DNA of 64,000 nt from Pelosinus sp. UFO1 (GCF_000725345.1 NZ_CP008852.1:4022001-4086000), one strand, 5' to 3'; numbered from the stretch's first letter, positions 18,495 to 27,183 are shown. The notes: a model not told the origin generated them from the sequence alone. Translations and numbers: made by a program.

Positions 18495-19520
18495 TTATTT
18501 TTTTAGCTTAGTAGATCCTCTAATAATGAATTGACTTTCCAGTTCAATGACCTCAGGACTACTTTTCGAATTTTCTTCTAGTCTAAACATCATACGTTTG
18601 ACACACTCAACACCAACATCATAAAACGGCTGTGACACTACCGTGATTCCTGGTCCAATCAACTCCATCCAAGGCCAGTTATCAAAACCGCATATGGCAA
18701 CATCTTGCGGGATAGTTAGACCCAATCGATGCATTGCCCCTAATACACTTATCATAGTGACACCATTAGCAGTAAATATTGCATTTGTCTGTCCATGATT
18801 ATGAGTCAAAAATTGCTGCACTTGATTTTGAATACCACTTTCATCTTTACTATCAATCACAAATTCTTGTGGCTCTAATTGTAGTATTTGACAAGCTTCC
18901 TTATAGGCCTGCTGCCTAATCATTCGAGTTCCAATGTTATTAATCGGTTCTGTAAAATAGCCTATTTTTGTAAATCCTTCTTCTGCAAGATAGGTAATCG
19001 CATCGATAGTAGCTTGATAGTCATTTGTTTTAACAGTATCAAACATAGTAGGAAAAATAGGTCTATCAGCTAATACAATAGGAACGTGATTCTCTGCGAT
19101 ATCACGTAAAAATTCGTTATTATCGCCTGACACATTGATAATTAAGCCTTCTACTCTTTGATCGATCATCGATAAAATATATTCCCGTTCTTTTTCACTA
19201 TCATTATCTGTGTTGGCAACCACAACATTATATCCACATTGTTTACAGTAATCTGTAATACCCTTTACCAATATAGAAGAAAATGGATTGCTGATATCAG
19301 CAATTAGTACGCCAATTAGATGGCTCTTACTTGATTTTAAACTTCTCGCCAAATTATTAGGACGAAAATTTAATTCCTCAATAATACCTTTAATCCTCTG
19401 TTGGGATTCTGCCGACATAAATTCAAACTTCCCATTCAGATATCTTGATATTGTTGTCTTAGAAACTCCTGCCCTTTTAGCAACATCCGCGATTGTGATA
19501 TTCGTTTTACTTTTTTCCAT
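18495..19520 (-). CDS. LacI-family transcriptional repressor
   Basis: A 341-residue regulator: N-terminal helix-turn-helix (ITIADVAKRAGVSKTTISRYLNG context, residues 7-29) and hinge helix (RPNNLARSLKS), followed by a periplasmic-binding-protein-like effector domain (SHLIGVLIADISNPFSS, QRVEGLIINVSG, VAICGFDNWPWMELI). Effector domains of this subgroup bind sugars or sugar acids. It is upstream of and co-directional with the kgu genes, with operator-like repeats on both sides of the gene, so it probably represses that operon and itself. GGGAG supports ATG 19520. The close relation to KdgR-type regulators is an inference from context. Confidence 0.92.
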   Translation of the reverse strand: MEKSKTNITIADVAKRAGVSKTTISRYLNGKFEFMSAESQQRIKGIIEELNFRPNNLARSLKSSKSHLIGVLIADISNPFSSILVKGITDYCKQCGYNVVVANTDNDSEKEREYILSMIDQRVEGLIINVSGDNNEFLRDIAENHVPIVLADRPIFPTMFDTVKTNDYQATIDAITYLAEEGFTKIGYFTEPINNIGTRMIRQQAYKEACQILQLEPQEFVIDSKDESGIQNQVQQFLTHNHGQTNAIFTANGVTMISVLGAMHRLGLTIPQDVAICGFDNWPWMELIGPGITVVSQPFYDVGVECVKRMMFRLEENSKSSPEVIELESQFIIRGSTKLKK

Positions 19521-19544
19521 CTTACAATCTCCCTACTAGATGAT

Positions 19545-19560
19545 GTTAATCGGTTTCTGA
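19545..19560 (-). promoter_or_regulatory. Candidate LacI-family operator 3 (repressor promoter)
   Basis: Minus-strand TCAGAAACCGATTAAC, 24 bases upstream of the repressor start codon; matches operators 1 and 2 and suggests autoregulation. Confidence 0.55.
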
Positions 19561-19640
19561 AACCAATAAACATGAATCTTTTTTCATAATATCTGATAAT
19601 TCCAACATTGTCAATCTACATTTTTTATTTAAATATAAAA

Positions 19641-19677
19641 ATATAGGCACTGTTCCTTTTGGGAAAAGTGCCTATAT
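19641..19677 (-). terminator. Terminator of the 19699-21387 MCP gene
   Basis: 11-bp perfect arms (ATATAGGCACT with complement) plus an inner UUCC/GGAA stem, followed on the minus strand by UUUUUAUAUUU. Confidence 0.85.
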
Positions 19678-19698
19678 AGGATATTCTATTTCGCCTAT

Positions 19699-21387
19699 CT
19701 ATAATCGGAATTGGGACACGATTACCTGCAGTTCAGCCGCCATGTTAGCTAATGCTTGGCTGGAAGACGCAATCTCTTCCATGGAAGCAGATTGTTCTTC
19801 TGTTGCTGCAGAAATGGTTTGGGTATCTCCTGCCGTTTCAGCAGCTACGGTTTTCACGCTGTCTACAGAATGAACAACCTGACCACTAGAAGCGGATAAG
19901 ACTTCTGCAGCCGAGCCAATCTCTTGGATTTGACGATTAAGCTGCTCTACCAAGCCTGTAATAAAATTGAACCGTTCACCGGTTGCAGTAATAACCTCCG
20001 TTCCCTTGGCTACCTCATTTGTTCCCTGATTCATGGTTGTTACGGCTGCACTTGTATTGGATTGAATTTCACGAATAATAATAGCAATTTTCTGCGCCGC
20101 TTCATGGGACTGTTCAGCTAATTTTCTTACTTCATCAGCCACCACAGCAAACCCTCGCCCTTGCTCACCAGCCCTTGCTGCCTCAATGGCAGCATTAAGT
20201 GCTAATAAATTTGTTTGTCCCGCAATACCGCTAATTACATCTACAATTTCTCCGATTTGTTGAGAGCTTGCCCCCAGTTGCTGAACCACTTGGGCAGCTT
20301 GGGCAACAGATTCTTTAATTAATTGCATTTGAGATACAGCTTGTCCGACTGCCTCACCGCCAGCATTCGCAGCAGTAGCAGTTTCGCCGGATTTAGTAGA
20401 CACATTTTTTGCATTACTAGCAATATTGTCAATCGCTGTCGCCATATCCTGTACAACGGAAATTGTCTCCTCAACAGCGAAAAGTTGACCCGATGCACCA
20501 GTAGCTACATTCGTAACTGTTTCCGCAACTTGTCCTGCGGCTTGTGCTGACTGCTCTGAACTTGCAGTTAATTCCTCACTAGCTGCTGCCACTTGTTCCG
20601 CCGACTTTGCCACTTGGCTTATTACCTTACGCAGATTATCTGTCATTGCAGTAAAGGATTGTACCATATCGCCAATTTCATCCTTACCGGCATATGTAAT
20701 CTTCACTACGCTTAAATCACCATTGGCAATGTTTTGGGCCGATGCAGCTACCTGACTTAGAGGCCTCGATATACGTCTTGCTAAAATCAATGCAGCAGCG
20801 CAGGCTAAAATAAAAATAATAACATCCAGTATCCCAACTATTGCCTGCATATGATCCACAGATTCCCCATTTTCTTTTACACGTAAATCCATACGCTCCG
20901 CTAAAAATTTCACTGTATCATTCATGTTTTTTTCAGCAGTTTCTATTTTCCCGCCCGCTGCTGCTACGGATTTCAAAGCTTCCTCCTGCCCAATCGTTTT
21001 CCGAGCAAGAATTCCTTGATCTGAAACCTTATGATACTCAGCCAATGATGCCCTAAGGCCAGCTACCCTCTCTTTCCCCTCTGGTGTAATCAATTTCTTT
21101 TCCAAGCTGGACAGGGTGTCTTCCATTTTTTTTCTTGATGTTTCATAACCTTGAACATATTTAGGATCTGCTGTTAATATAAAACCACGAACTTGAGATG
21201 CCTGATTGTTTAGCTCAATGTTAAGATCCTTAATCTCAACTACTAGAGGGACGCTTCTTTTTAGTACGCCATCATAGCCGTCTTGTACATTGTCAATTTT
21301 GTAGTAGGTAAACACACTTAGCCCTGTAAAGGCTAGCACAATTGTCATGCACACCAATAGAATTTGTTTTCCAATCGTTAGTCGCAT
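19699..21387 (-). CDS. Methyl-accepting chemotaxis protein
   Basis: Complete 562-residue receptor: membrane helix (about 8-28), extracellular helical domain of the 4HB type rich in Lys/Glu, second membrane helix (about 188-208, [19 protein letters not shown]), HAMP beginning [10 protein letters not shown], and the signalling domain with the invariant tip ([20 protein letters not shown]). ATG at 21387 is preceded by GGTGGGG. Stand-alone gene with its own terminator, located between unrelated operons. Confidence 0.95.
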   Translation of the reverse strand: MRLTIGKQILLVCMTIVLAFTGLSVFTYYKIDNVQDGYDGVLKRSVPLVVEIKDLNIELNNQASQVRGFILTADPKYVQGYETSRKKMEDTLSSLEKKLITPEGKERVAGLRASLAEYHKVSDQGILARKTIGQEEALKSVAAAGGKIETAEKNMNDTVKFLAERMDLRVKENGESVDHMQAIVGILDVIIFILACAAALILARRISRPLSQVAASAQNIANGDLSVVKITYAGKDEIGDMVQSFTAMTDNLRKVISQVAKSAEQVAAASEELTASSEQSAQAAGQVAETVTNVATGASGQLFAVEETISVVQDMATAIDNIASNAKNVSTKSGETATAANAGGEAVGQAVSQMQLIKESVAQAAQVVQQLGASSQQIGEIVDVISGIAGQTNLLALNAAIEAARAGEQGRGFAVVADEVRKLAEQSHEAAQKIAIIIREIQSNTSAAVTTMNQGTNEVAKGTEVITATGERFNFITGLVEQLNRQIQEIGSAAEVLSASSGQVVHSVDSVKTVAAETAGDTQTISAATEEQSASMEEIASSSQALANMAAELQVIVSQFRL

Positions 21388-21709
21388 AAATTACCCCACC
21401 TTATATTATAATATTTACAAAAAACGTTTCCTTTTATTACTACTTCTGGTTATTTTACATTTTTCTCCACATCAAGACAAAAGTCCTTTTTATATTGTTA
21501 TATTTATGATTTTTTGACATTTTATTTACTTTAAATGATATAAGGCATAGGAATAATTTACTAGTTAATCCAATTATAAAAACGACTCTGTAATTAAAAT
21601 AACTAAATTTACTAAAGTAATTAAAGTAATTAAAGTTACTAGTCGTTTTTTTAACTTCACTTAACAAAAATTACTCTGAAATTAGCATTTCAGAGCAATT
21701 TTTAACTAA
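21388..21709. other. Intergenic stretch with hairpins, no gene recognised
   Basis: Contains the terminator listed separately at 21666-21703 and, at about 21578-21652, an AT-rich segment with short repeats of AAAGTAATT enclosed by AAAACGACT and AGTCGTTTT arms that could form a second long hairpin with a U tail on the plus strand. A 70-codon minus-strand frame here is low-complexity (many Asn, Phe, Tyr) and lacks a ribosome site, so I do not call it. Confidence 0.6.
21666..21703 (-). terminator. Terminator of the CCA-adding enzyme gene
   Basis: 17-bp arms (AAAAATTACTCTGAAAT with one mismatch) around a TAGC loop, immediately past the stop codon; the arms themselves provide a U run in both directions. 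Confidence 0.8.
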
Positions 21710-22852
21710 CTATTTAATATCTAGTTGTCTTGAAATGGCTTCTACATACTTCTTTCTTAACCATTCTCCAATTTCTTTACCCTGTAAGGTTTTAGGAACC
21801 ACTTCTCCTTTAGACAAGACCATTGCAGCTCTCAGTGGTCCTAATTCTAGATTTTTTAATCCTGCAGCGTTAGCAATGAGGTCGTATTCCTCTATTGTAA
21901 GAGAACCACGCCTTAATTTAATAATGGTATCTACAATCTGACCTGGAGTGGGATTATCTAAAATGCCTATAATTTCGCTGACAGTAATCGCCGCATCCAG
22001 CCAATCACCAGGTAATGTCATCTTATTATTCCATAAAACTAAGCTCTCTTTGTCCAGCACTAAGCCTAATGATGCAAATCTTAGTTTCGGATTATGTGTT
22101 ACGCCTGCTACTAAATCTAGCATGTTCATTGCTTTTTCAAACTCTGTAATAGATAACTCTGCTATTTCTTTAAATGTAACCTGTAGTAAAAAAGCCTCTG
22201 CTAGAACCTTGAAAAATTTCCCCGGTCCCTCGGCTTCCGTTAAAACCTTTGTAAATTCACTAAGTACCCGCTCTACAGGTTCTTGTGCAAGTTCTTCAGC
22301 TGTCTTAGTGGCAAGCTGTAAGGTATCTTTATCGATACTAAAACCAAAACGGGCAGATTGTCCAGCTAGTCTCAGAGCTCGCATAGGATCATCGGAAAAG
22401 TGTTGACTTGTCGCTCGTAAGACCCTATCTTTAATATCCTGTATTCCGTGGAAAGGATCAATAATCTCTCCCGTCAAACTATCCTGAGCGATGGAATTGA
22501 CTGTAGTGTCACGCCGGAAAAGATCTTCTTCAATGGTTATTTTAGGCTTAGCTGATACTTTAAAACCTTTGTATCCGCTACCATCTTTTCGTTCTGTTCT
22601 CGCAAAAGCAACTTCCCGCTTTACGCCATCAATTCCCATGTGAAATACGGGAAAAGACTTTCCACATTCCTTAGCTTCAGGGAATAATTCCTTAAAATTT
22701 TTCTTAACCATTCCCACTACGCAAAAATCAATATCCTTAGGGATCACTCCCATAAAACTATCCCGAACACAACCACCAACCCTAAAAACACGTCCACCAT
22801 TCTCTGCAATAATTTCAGCAAAACGTTTCTCTGTTAATCCGTTATCACTCAT
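21710..22852 (-). CDS. CCA tRNA nucleotidyltransferase / poly(A) polymerase family
   Basis: Class II nucleotidyltransferase that adds or repairs the 3' CCA of tRNA. Motifs: RVGGCVRDSFMG at about residue 22, the metal-binding DIDFCV, RRDTTVNSIAQD, IIDPFHGIQDIKDRVLRA, and DPMRALRLAGQSARFGF, i.e. motifs A to E of the family head and neck. At 380 residues it lacks a long C-terminal HD domain. A separate A-adding or CC-adding role, as in some Firmicutes with two such enzymes, cannot be excluded. ATG at 22852 has only a weak AAAGG site. The gene follows the RNA helicase gene and shares its direction. Confidence 0.92.
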   Translation of the reverse strand: MSDNGLTEKRFAEIIAENGGRVFRVGGCVRDSFMGVIPKDIDFCVVGMVKKNFKELFPEAKECGKSFPVFHMGIDGVKREVAFARTERKDGSGYKGFKVSAKPKITIEEDLFRRDTTVNSIAQDSLTGEIIDPFHGIQDIKDRVLRATSQHFSDDPMRALRLAGQSARFGFSIDKDTLQLATKTAEELAQEPVERVLSEFTKVLTEAEGPGKFFKVLAEAFLLQVTFKEIAELSITEFEKAMNMLDLVAGVTHNPKLRFASLGLVLDKESLVLWNNKMTLPGDWLDAAITVSEIIGILDNPTPGQIVDTIIKLRRGSLTIEEYDLIANAAGLKNLELGPLRAAMVLSKGEVVPKTLQGKEIGEWLRKKYVEAISRQLDIK

Positions 22853-22902
22853 TTTTGTATCCTTTTCCTCTCACCTTTTGGCTCTTACCTACTTTATATG
22901 GG

Positions 22903-24357
22903 TTATATACTAGAAAAACCTACTTCTTTTATTTTATGTATCTTGCCTTTTATCTTGGTTTCTTGGAGCCCGTCCATGACGAGATCTCCTTTATCTCCAA
23001 GGATCTCAACATAGGAACAGGTATCTTGGACATCAATAATGCCAATATCGCCTCCGCCAATTCCCGGAATCGTAGTAATCGCCCCAAGTATATCTCCTGG
23101 ACGCATTTTCGTCTTTTTTCCTGCATTTATCCTAAGTCTAGTAATTTGTCGATTTAATGCTGCGCTTTTATCAATTTTTAACGTAGGCCCAATTTCAGCA
23201 TGTTGATTAAACATCAATTTTCCTGCTGCCACGTCTTCCCTATTCGGAATTTCTTGTTCTGGTATCTTATAATCAACATATTCCTCTATCTCATGCAAAG
23301 TCCTATATTCATTCTTAGTTACAAAAGAAATAGCCCTACCTAAGTTCCCAGCCCGCCCTGTTCTGCCAATTCTATGAACATAACTTTCATTATCCAGTGG
23401 CATATCATAGTTAACCACAAGAGCTATATCGTCTATATGAATCCCTCTTGCTGCCACATCCGTCGCAATCAGAAATTGGTACTCTCCTCTTTTAAAATCT
23501 TGAATGGAGTGCAAGCGATCTCTTTGTTCCATTCCTCCATGCAAGCTTCCACAAGAGTAACCTTTCTGTTTCATCTTTGCGAAAAGAGTCTCTACCTTAT
23601 CCCTTGTATTGCAAAAGAGAATACCACTATCTGGTCTTTCAATATAGATTAAGCTCGTAAGCAAATCAAATTTTTCATCTTCTGCTACTTCATAATAAGC
23701 TTGCTCAATGTTTTTTACACTCGGATTTTCTGCATCAACTTCTATCTTTATCGGATTCTTCATGTATTTTTTGCATATTTCTTGAATCTTATCTGGCATG
23801 GTAGCGGAAAATAACATGGTGACCCTGCTGATAGGCAATACTGTTAGGATGGCTTCCACCTGTTCGATAAAGCCCATATCCAACATTTTGTCTGCTTCAT
23901 CAATAATCAGATACTGCACTTCTGCTAAATTCATATTTTTTCTTTCAATGTGATCTAAGGTTCTTCCTGGAGTACCAACAACAATATGAACCCTTTGTCT
24001 TAATTCTCTTTTTTGTACTTCCATTGGTTGTCTACCAAAAACAACGGCACACCTAATTCTTTTAAACCTTCCTATATTGGAAATCTCCTGTTTTAATTGT
24101 ACTGCTAATTCCCTAGTTGGCGTAAGAACCAATACCTGAGGATTTTTTTGCTCGATTATTATTTTTTCACAAACGGGGATGGCAAAAGCAGCTGTTTTAC
24201 CACTACCAGTCTGAGATCTCACTACAATATCCTTCTGGGCAAGAGCCAAGGGGATTACCTTTTCCTGAACCTTAGTGAGTGTCTCGTACCCTAACTCCTC
24301 TAACGCTTTAGCTATTTCCTTACTAAAAGTATACTTCTCAACATTCTGACCATCCAT
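22903..24357 (-). CDS. dbpA: DEAD-box RNA helicase, DbpA/YxiN type
   Basis: ATP-dependent RNA helicase of 484 residues. Q-motif region (LGYETLTKVQ), motif I (SQTGSGKTAA), Ia (PTRELA), II (DEAD), III (SAT), IV-VI (HGGMEQRDRL, ATDVAARGIH, HRIGRTGRAG). The C-terminal domain (about 410-484; RINAGKKTKMRPGDILGAI, GGGDIGIIDVQDTCSYVEI) is the RNA-binding DbpA domain, which in DbpA/YxiN recognises hairpin 92 of 23S rRNA, pointing to a role in large-subunit assembly. ATG at 24357 follows GAGG at slightly long spacing. Confidence 0.93.
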   Translation of the reverse strand: MDGQNVEKYTFSKEIAKALEELGYETLTKVQEKVIPLALAQKDIVVRSQTGSGKTAAFAIPVCEKIIIEQKNPQVLVLTPTRELAVQLKQEISNIGRFKRIRCAVVFGRQPMEVQKRELRQRVHIVVGTPGRTLDHIERKNMNLAEVQYLIIDEADKMLDMGFIEQVEAILTVLPISRVTMLFSATMPDKIQEICKKYMKNPIKIEVDAENPSVKNIEQAYYEVAEDEKFDLLTSLIYIERPDSGILFCNTRDKVETLFAKMKQKGYSCGSLHGGMEQRDRLHSIQDFKRGEYQFLIATDVAARGIHIDDIALVVNYDMPLDNESYVHRIGRTGRAGNLGRAISFVTKNEYRTLHEIEEYVDYKIPEQEIPNREDVAAGKLMFNQHAEIGPTLKIDKSAALNRQITRLRINAGKKTKMRPGDILGAITTIPGIGGGDIGIIDVQDTCSYVEILGDKGDLVMDGLQETKIKGKIHKIKEVGFSSI

Positions 24358-24456
24358 ATTATGTAAAACCTCATTTTCCTCAAATTATCTTATCTTTAGC
24401 CTACTGCAGTTTGTCTATCGTTATACATATAATAGCATAGCTGAGAGTGATATAAA

Positions 24457-24481
24457 AATGATCCCTATAATAGGGATCATT
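24457..24481 (-). terminator. Terminator of the wtpA transcription unit
   Basis: 11-bp perfect arms (AATGATCCCTA with complement), three-base loop, then UUUUUAUAU on the minus strand. Located just after the modA-like remnant. Confidence 0.85.
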
Positions 24482-24506
24482 AAGAATCATTTATGTTATA
24501 ACCTTT

Positions 24507-24602
24507 TTATTTAATAACCTCAAATCCATATTTATTCATCACTGCCATCCTATCGGCACTTCTTAAATATTGTAAAAACGCCTCTGCTTCCTTAGGATAC
24601 TT
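24507..24602 (-). pseudogene. Remnant C-terminus of a ModA-type binding protein
   Basis: The 31 codons that follow the wtpA stop, in the same frame, encode KYPKEAEAFLQYLRSADRM and end NKYGFEVIK before TAA. This closely parallels the end of ModA encoded at 27456-28259 (QQKAAEDFLAYLSTPE ... EKYGFTMSK). There is no start codon or ribosome site. The simplest reading is a deletion scar that fused the last codons of a lost modA-like gene to the end of wtpA, separated by a TAG. Confidence 0.75.
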
Positions 24603-25571
24603 CTACAAACCTTTTACTACATGTTGAAGCTCTACTGGCAGAAAAATCATTTCATCGTCCCGGATTTTTGGTGGATTCATGGGAATAAATCCAGCTCTAT
24701 TCATAAACTCTTGCCCATCCGTCAAAAGGAACTCTAAAAATTCTAATGCTTCTTTTGAATGGGGTGCATTATTTACTAAGGTTAAGCCATAAATAATCGG
24801 TTGTCCTTTTACCTCTACAAAAGATCCCTCTGCCTTACCTGTAAGTTTTAAAACAGCCTGTTGATAGTAGTCCGCATACTCTAAGGATGAGAAGTCTAGT
24901 TGCTCTGGTAACTTCACGTAGCGATACCCGCCTTGTTTCGCTGAGGATTCATACATAAAGAAATAATCTAATTGACCTGCACGAAGTTTTTCCTGAATTA
25001 CTTTTCCATCATTCACAATATTAGTAGGATGAAAGTTATTTTCGAGCCGTTGGTATAAACCAGGTAATTGATAATATTTTTCCGCCAGTTGCAGCGATAA
25101 GACGGCTCGATAACCACCAGGATCTAAATTGGGATCTGTATGACCATATTCTACATCCGGTCTAGCTAAAACCTCATACCAATTGTCTTCATTGATTTCA
25201 TCTGCATACTTGCTTTTATCCGTATAAACTAAAACGGCCTTATTTCTAGCAAAAAATACATTAAACTTGGCAAATTCCGGTTTCATTAATGTATCAATGG
25301 TTTCATAATCCGCTGAAGCGACAATATCACAAGGTCTGTTCAACTCTGTTACTTTGCGGGCAGCCTCTCGGCTACCGCTACCTTCTAATACTACCTTGAT
25401 TTCTGGATGAATGGCTTCATAAGCATTAGCAATCTTTTGAAAAGGACCATTTAAACTGCCTGCATGGAATACAATAACCTCTGTTCTCTGAGAGTTTTCG
25501 GCAGCTTGTCCAACTGAAAAAAATGATAAAAGCAAAAATAAACATACTAAAACACTATACTTACTTTTCAT
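24603..25571 (-). CDS. wtpA: Tungstate/molybdate-binding protein, WtpA type
   Basis: Extracytoplasmic substrate-binding protein (322 residues) with a signal peptide (about 1-23, ending SVGQA). Oxyanion-binding motifs typical of WtpA are visible: VIVFHAGSLNGPF, EGSGSREAARKVTELNRPCDIVASADY, ARNKAVLVYTDKS, and DPNLDPGGYRA, with LDYFFMYESSAKQGG near residue 205. No permease or ATPase gene accompanies it, so it may share ModBC encoded 3 kb away or be an orphan. ATG 25571 is preferred over 25577 because AAGGGG then has proper spacing. Remnants of two other mod genes flank it, indicating a locus reduced by deletion. Confidence 0.9.
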   Translation of the reverse strand: MKSKYSVLVCLFLLLSFFSVGQAAENSQRTEVIVFHAGSLNGPFQKIANAYEAIHPEIKVVLEGSGSREAARKVTELNRPCDIVASADYETIDTLMKPEFAKFNVFFARNKAVLVYTDKSKYADEINEDNWYEVLARPDVEYGHTDPNLDPGGYRAVLSLQLAEKYYQLPGLYQRLENNFHPTNIVNDGKVIQEKLRAGQLDYFFMYESSAKQGGYRYVKLPEQLDFSSLEYADYYQQAVLKLTGKAEGSFVEVKGQPIIYGLTLVNNAPHSKEALEFLEFLLTDGQEFMNRAGFIPMNPPKIRDDEMIFLPVELQHVVKGL

Positions 25572-25573
25572 AA

Positions 25574-25702
25574 TCATAACCCCTTTCCACTTTTGATTTG
25601 TTCTATCTTACAAGTAAAACCTAATGGCGCAGCATATTCTACTGATAAATCGTAACCTCCCTCGACCTTCAATTCCCAATAACTCAGTTGTAATATCCCC
25701 AT
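25574..25702 (-). CDS. Possible 42-aa ORF overlapping the modD remnant
   Basis: Begins ATG 25702, nine bases after AGGAGG, and ends in TGA three bases before the wtpA start, so it could be translated and couple to wtpA. The predicted product (MGILQLSYWELKVEGGYDL ... IEQIKSGKGL) is not recognised. It overlaps, in another frame, the modD-like remnant, so it may instead be a by-product of the deletion that formed this junction. Confidence 0.3.
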   Translation of the reverse strand: MGILQLSYWELKVEGGYDLSVEYAAPLGFTCKIEQIKSGKGL

Positions 25703-25748
25703 AGGGACAATCCTCCTGTAAACCAAGTTCTAATGGATGAATTTGCAT
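25608..25748 (-). pseudogene. Truncated ModD (NadC-like) N-terminus
   Basis: ATG 25748, with a GGAGGAAG site upstream, opens a 46-codon frame whose first 33 residues (MQIHPLELGLQEDCPYGDIT, then TELLGIEGRGRLRFISR) look like the N-terminus of ModD, a quinolinate phosphoribosyltransferase homologue often found in molybdate operons. After this the similarity stops and the frame ends at TAA. The rest of the roughly 280-residue protein is missing, which indicates a deletion joining it to sequence just upstream of wtpA. Confidence 0.65.
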
Positions 25749-25844
25749 GATTTCTTCCTCCTCAATAAAATTTTAATAACTACTACAAAATAGTTTCGAG
25801 AAATCTCCTTTTTTAAAAATGTCATGTATTTAGAGATTGTCCCG

Positions 25845-25873
25845 TTGTTAAATCCAGAAAAATACGTTATGCT
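25845..25873 (+). promoter_or_regulatory. Candidate promoter of the Mo/W one-component regulator
   Basis: TTGTTA, 17-base spacer, TATGCT, 38 bases upstream of the regulator start. It lies between the divergent wtpA and regulator genes. Confidence 0.5.
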
Positions 25874-25910
25874 GTACACAGAATAATCAAGTAACCATGA
25901 GGTGATAGTA

Positions 25911-26846
25911 ATGTCAAACACTATAGCTTACACCCCAGAAGAAGTGGCTAAAATTCTTAAAATTTCACGTTTCACCGTCTATGAATTCATCAAGCGCGGC
26001 GATTTGACAGCTTACCATATCGGACGCAAACTACGTATAGAAGCATCCGATCTAGAGAAGTATATGAAAAATGCAAAAGGTATAAATGTAATAGAATCAC
26101 CAGTCGTCACTCAAACTGCTAACGTCTCTTCTACTGCTCAAGATGGTTTAATTATTTATGGACAAGATGCTGTTTTAGATGTGTTAACTCGTCACCTCGA
26201 AAAAAAGATGCCTCAAGTTCGCTCTTTACGCTGCTTTAATGGTAGTATGGATGGCTTGATTGCTTTATACCGTGGTACGGCCAATTTGATTACGACTCAC
26301 CTTTGGGATGGAGATACGGGAGAGTACAACACTCCTTATGTACGTCACCTGCTACCAGGCCAAAGGGCACTCATTATTAATTTAGTCTATCGCCAAGAAG
26401 GATTTTATGTAGCTCCCGGCAACCCCAAAAATATAAAGGACTGGCCAGATTTGCTACGATCCGACATTCGATTCATTAACAGAGAACGTGGCTCGGGTGC
26501 CAGAGTACTGCTTGATGAAAAGTTTCAACAGCTTAATCTTGATCCAAGAGCCATTCCAAACTATAGCCAGGAAGAAACCAGCCATCTGGCTATCGCCAGT
26601 TCGGTCGCTCGTGGTGAGGCTGACGTAGGATTAGGTATTGAAAAGGCAGCGATGCAAGTACAAAATGTGGAATTTATTCCTCTACAAAAAGAACGTTATG
26701 ATTTAGTCATGTTGCGACATGATTTAGACAAACCTCACTTCCAAGCATTGATATCCATATTGCGTTCTCCTGCATTTCGCAATGAAATCGCAGGCATGGG
26801 AGGCTATGATGTATCACGAATGGGTGATATCATAGCAGAACTCTAA
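25911..26846 (+). CDS. Helix-turn-helix regulator with periplasmic-binding-protein domain (Mo/W sensor)
   Basis: One-component regulator of 311 residues. Residues 1-55 are an excisionase/MerR-type DNA-binding domain (YTPEEVAKILKISRFTVYEF, then GDLTAYHIGRKLRIEASDLEKYM); residues about 85-311 are a type 2 periplasmic-binding-protein domain (NLITTHLWDGDTGEYN, VYRQEGFYVAPGNPKN, NRERGSGARVLLDEK, ARGEADVGLGIEKAA) without a signal peptide, so the oxyanion would be sensed in the cytoplasm. The domain pair is known from clostridial Mo/W transport loci. It is divergent from wtpA and 0.6 kb from modA. The start at 25911 has GAGGTG six bases before it; the GTG at 25902 lies inside that site. Confidence 0.88.
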   Translation: MSNTIAYTPEEVAKILKISRFTVYEFIKRGDLTAYHIGRKLRIEASDLEKYMKNAKGINVIESPVVTQTANVSSTAQDGLIIYGQDAVLDVLTRHLEKKMPQVRSLRCFNGSMDGLIALYRGTANLITTHLWDGDTGEYNTPYVRHLLPGQRALIINLVYRQEGFYVAPGNPKNIKDWPDLLRSDIRFINRERGSGARVLLDEKFQQLNLDPRAIPNYSQEETSHLAIASSVARGEADVGLGIEKAAMQVQNVEFIPLQKERYDLVMLRHDLDKPHFQALISILRSPAFRNEIAGMGGYDVSRMGDIIAEL

Positions 26847-26864
26847 CTATAAATATCCTTCCCC

Positions 26865-26964
26865 CCAAAAAGAAATACCGGCTGAGAACGTCATAAACGA
26901 TCCAGCCGGTACTTCTTTGTACACACAATTGGTTATCCATAACCAACACTATTAAACTAAACTT
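26865..26964 (-). ncRNA. Leader-type RNA, copy 1 (stand-alone, between regulator and modA)
   Basis: Predicted minus-strand transcript of about 100 bases starting after the promoter at 26971-26999. Elements in order: a hairpin UUGGUU/AACCAA with hexaloop AUGGAU, a hairpin GUAC/GUAC with hexaloop AAAGAA, and a terminator (UACCGGCUG with CAGCCGGUA) ending in UUUCUUUUU. The terminator base overlaps the second hairpin, so the two exclude each other. Homologous to the RNAs at 33704-33781 and 45583-45678. No gene follows; it ends against the 3' end of the convergent Mo/W regulator gene. Confidence 0.65.
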
Positions 26965-26970
26965 AACCGC

Positions 26971-26999
26971 ATTATACATCTATACAACGTATAATTCAA
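26971..26999 (-). promoter_or_regulatory. Promoter of leader RNA copy 1
   Basis: Minus strand TTGAAT, exactly 17 bases, TATAAT. The same layout and spacing is found at the two homologous loci. Confidence 0.75.
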
Positions 27000-27141
27000 T
27001 GCATTTATTTTATAAAATGAAGACTTTTTTATTGACTCTAGTATCCTTTTGTAGTATTTTAGTTATAAGTTAACACTTGTTCTGTCTATTTAATTCAGCG
27101 CAGCAATTGACTTTATTAAAAATTGAGATACAAAGCTGTAT

Positions 27142-27183
27142 CAACTAATCTAGTTCTGTTGAGCTATGTTAGTTGTTTTTTTT
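27142..27183 (+). terminator. Intrinsic terminator upstream of modA
   Basis: CAACTAA/TTAGTTG arms around a 20-base loop, then eight Ts. It precedes the dispersed repeat and would end short transcripts from the region between the leader RNA promoter and modA. Confidence 0.65.

Noticed and set aside
21455-21667. 70-codon minus-strand frame
   Set aside because: Low-complexity, rich in Asn/Phe/Tyr, no ribosome site, overlaps hairpin-forming AT repeats.
24603-24605. TAG as a recoded (pyrrolysine or read-through) codon joining WtpA with the following 31 codons
   Set aside because: WtpA is complete at the TAG and the tail matches a different protein's C-terminus, so a deletion scar is simpler. No pyl genes are seen.
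25750-25910. ModE-type operator between wtpA and the regulator gene
   Set aside because: CGTTAT occurs once but without the inverted partner required.
27020-27180. Molybdenum cofactor riboswitch in the modA leader
   Set aside because: The conserved Moco aptamer elements could not be found; only a terminator and the dispersed repeat are evident.
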